Assembly (NCBI GenBank): GCA_020635675.1
Contig: JACJZJ010000005.1
Span: 1-64,000, forward strand
Origin: Flavobacteriales bacterium
GTDB lineage: Bacteria > Bacteroidota > Bacteroidia > Flavobacteriales_F > PHOS-HE28
DNA length: 64,000 bases
Direction of reading: 5' to 3'
The notes under the pieces were generated by a model, which was given only the letters and a program-made list of their open reading frames with translations, was not told the DNA's origin and ran no database searches. Shown here one piece after another: positions 62,153 to 64,000 of this stretch (position 1 is the first letter of the stretch; each line of letters starts with the position of its first letter). Made by a program: the position numbers and the translations under genes.

Positions 62153-62881
62153 ATGAGGGTCGCCTTGTACGGAACCGGGCGCATGGGCAGGGCCATCTCG
62201 GAGGTCTGCGCACAACGCGGCCACCAGGTGGTGCTTACGGTGAACACGGGGAACGCAGGTGCACCACCCGCCGGGGCCGACGTGGCGATCGAGTTCAGCC
62301 TTCCGGACACTGCAATGGCCAACATGCAGCTGTGCCTGCAACATCGTGTACCCGTTGTGGTCGGCACGACCGGGTGGTACGATCATCTGCCCAAGATGAA
62401 GGCGATGGTGGCCGCCACGAAAGGTTCCCTGCTATGGGCGAGCAATTTCAGCATCGGGGTGAACCTGTTCTTCCGTTTGAACCGTGACCTGGCGGTCCTG
62501 ATGGACCCGCAGACCAACTATCACGTTCAGGTGGACGAGGTGCATCATGCCCATAAACTGGACGCTCCGAGCGGAACGGCGATCACCCTCGCCCGCGATA
62601 TCGACCTGGCAACGGCCCGCTATTCCGGTTGGGAGAGGGGGCGCGCCGACCGGGGGACGGGAACGATACCCGTCGCCAGCGAACGCATCGGCGAAGTGCC
62701 CGGCAAGCATTCAGTGACCTGGCGCAGTGACGAGGACCGCCTCACGATCACGCACGAAGCCTTCGGTCGCAACGGGTTCGCCGTGGGTGCCGTGGTGGCC
62801 GCGGAATGGCTCGTGGCCCCCGGGGAGCAACGTGTGGGCCTCTTCACCATGGACGATGTGATGAACGGTAGGCCCCGATGA
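62153..62881 (+). CDS. dapB: 4-hydroxy-tetrahydrodipicolinate reductase
   Basis: The 242-residue protein has the NAD(P)-binding G-T-G-R-M-G-R-A at the N-terminus and the catalytic V-H-H-A-H-K-L-D-A-P-S-G-T-A near residue 130. It reduces HTPA to tetrahydrodipicolinate on the path to lysine and diaminopimelate. It lies 19 bp before lepB. Confidence 0.96.
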   Translation: MRVALYGTGRMGRAISEVCAQRGHQVVLTVNTGNAGAPPAGADVAIEFSLPDTAMANMQLCLQHRVPVVVGTTGWYDHLPKMKAMVAATKGSLLWASNFSIGVNLFFRLNRDLAVLMDPQTNYHVQVDEVHHAHKLDAPSGTAITLARDIDLATARYSGWERGRADRGTGTIPVASERIGEVPGKHSVTWRSDEDRLTITHEAFGRNGFAVGAVVAAEWLVAPGEQRVGLFTMDDVMNGRPR

Positions 62882-62900
62882 GCGCGCGGTCGTTCACTTT

Positions 62901-64000
62901 GTGCAGTTCAACCCTTCAACCTTTCTCGCGTTGATACCCTATTTCTTCCTCTTCACCTATCTCGCGGTGCTCATGGCCTGCCTGTGGAAGCTCTTCCAAA
63001 AGGCGGGCAGACCGGCATGGGCCGGGTTCGTCCCAGGCTATAACATCCTTGTATGGCTGCAGATCAGCGGCAAGCCCTGGTGGTGGATCATCCTTTTCAT
63101 CGTGCCTGGAGTGAACCTGCTGATGTTCATCATCATGAACGTGAACATCTCCATCGTGCTCGGGGAACGGGACGTCAAGGACCACGTGGTGATGGTCCTC
63201 CTGCCCTGGTACAAGATCCCCCAGTTGGTCTTCAGTACGAAGCACACCTACATCGGGCCGATACCTCCTGAGAAGCGCAAGCGCACCCGGATCGCCCAGT
63301 GGGGCGATGCGATCCTTTTCGCCGTGATCGTGGCGACCGTTTTTCGGACCTACACGTTCGAGGCGTTCACCATACCCACGCCTAGCATGGAGAAGAGCCT
63401 GCTGGTCGGTGACTACCTCTTCGTAAGCAAACTGAGCTACGGGCCCCGAATGCCGATGACCCCGCTCACCTTCCCGTTCACGCACCATACCCTTCCGTTC
63501 ACCAGTTCCACGCCGTCCTTCGTCACCTGGTTCGGTCAACCCTATCGCCGACTTCCAGGATTCGGCGACCCACAGCGCGGCGATGCCGTCGTATTCAATT
63601 TCCCGGAGGGGGATACGGTGGTCGCCAATTTCCAGAACCAGAGCTACTATCAGCTGGTGCGTGACCAAGGACGTGCACGGATCTGGGACCCGGGCTTCAA
63701 GATGCTGAACATGGTCGACGGCCAGGTCAGACAGGTCCCCACCGGTGGCATCCTCGTCCGTCCGGTGGACAAGGAGGAGAACTATATCAAGCGATGTGTA
63801 GCAGTGGCGGGGGACACCCTGGAGGTACGTCACGGTCTGGTGTATATCAATGGTCGCAAGCAGGAGGTGCCGGAGCACGCGCAATACGCCTATGAGTTCA
63901 TCCTCCGGGACCGCTTCAATGAGCGAATGTTGAAGGAGCAGTACGATGTAAGCCCCGACGACATCAGCCCCGGCGAGAACGGCGGTGTTAGCATCCCGCT
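62901..64000 (+). CDS. lepB: Signal peptidase I, 3'-truncated by the window end
   Basis: The frame opens with GTG at 62901; no in-frame ATG lies nearby upstream. It reads V-Q-F-N-P-S-T-F with a hydrophobic start. The N-terminal 110 residues form a membrane domain with three helices (DUF5684-like), then a further helix and the peptidase domain. The catalytic Ser162 is in T-P-S-M-E, and the Lys297 general base in Y-I-K-R-C-V-A. It removes signal peptides of exported proteins. The C-terminus lies beyond the window. Confidence 0.95.
   Translation, partial: MQFNPSTFLALIPYFFLFTYLAVLMACLWKLFQKAGRPAWAGFVPGYNILVWLQISGKPWWWIILFIVPGVNLLMFIIMNVNISIVLGERDVKDHVVMVLLPWYKIPQLVFSTKHTYIGPIPPEKRKRTRIAQWGDAILFAVIVATVFRTYTFEAFTIPTPSMEKSLLVGDYLFVSKLSYGPRMPMTPLTFPFTHHTLPFTSSTPSFVTWFGQPYRRLPGFGDPQRGDAVVFNFPEGDTVVANFQNQSYYQLVRDQGRARIWDPGFKMLNMVDGQVRQVPTGGILVRPVDKEENYIKRCVAVAGDTLEVRHGLVYINGRKQEVPEHAQYAYEFILRDRFNERMLKEQYDVSPDDISPGENGGVSIP

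Noticed and set aside
1..64000. tRNA, rRNA, CRISPR array, insertion sequence or prophage
   Set aside because: No cloverleaf with a T-loop, no spaced direct repeats, no transposase, integrase or phage structural protein was seen in any frame.

Overview
The window is GC-rich chromosomal DNA from a member of the Bacteroidota, most likely a high-GC member of the order Flavobacteriales. Five secreted proteins end in type-A-like sorting domains of the type IX secretion system (T9SS), there are several outer-membrane beta-barrels, and seven exact TAnnTTTG promoter elements of the Bacteroidota type lie just upstream of genes. The gene orders parA-parB-DUF5683-dapB-lepB, leucine dehydrogenase-nusB-DUF1573-yajC-coaE and gyrA-TPR are also typical of Flavobacteria. 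I found no rRNA, tRNA, CRISPR array, insertion sequence or prophage.

Layout. Positions 1-14.6 kb hold mostly secreted and envelope proteins: a truncated modular exoprotein, an MscS channel, beta-barrels, T9SS cargo, an NRDE-family protein, two propeller proteins and a secreted alpha/beta hydrolase. From 14.6 to 28.7 kb there are small metabolic and unknown genes: an LLM-class oxidoreductase, an HI0933-type flavoprotein, a second secreted hydrolase, a DUF937-like/EF-hand-like/dodecin series followed by a HerA-like ATPase, a zinc peptidase and a dipeptide epimerase. From 28.8 to 40.7 kb lie an FkbM methyltransferase, gyrA with a TPR gene, clpC, a small overlapping operon with DUF493, and an ECF sigma factor with a putative anti-sigma factor. 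Positions 40.7-47 kb carry a glycan-salvage group: glycosylasparaginase, a secreted Cys-rich protein, a FucP-like transporter, a ROK sugar kinase and a GH20 hexosaminidase. From 47 to 53 kb are an orphan histidine kinase, a DEAD-box helicase, a cyclophilin, an acyltransferase and an exonuclease. From 52.8 kb to the end runs a housekeeping core: coaE, yajC, DUF1573, nusB, leucine dehydrogenase, an ABC exporter, DUF3276, an FMN reductase, parA, parB, DUF5683, dapB and lepB (cut by the window end).

The most unusual signal is a C-terminal module of about 245 residues shared by the exoprotein at 2-1891 and the hydrolase at 12795-14552. It contains a duplicated dockerin-like loop and ends in E-Q-L-P at the stop codon. 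A paralogous hydrolase at 21172-22383 has an ordinary T9SS sorting tail in the same place, which suggests the E-Q-L-P module may replace or supplement a known surface-targeting tail. Other points of interest are an inverted pair of DnaA boxes between gyrA and clpC, the compact GlcNAc/glycoprotein salvage group, and a region at 17.2-17.8 kb with coding-like but unrecognised sequence.
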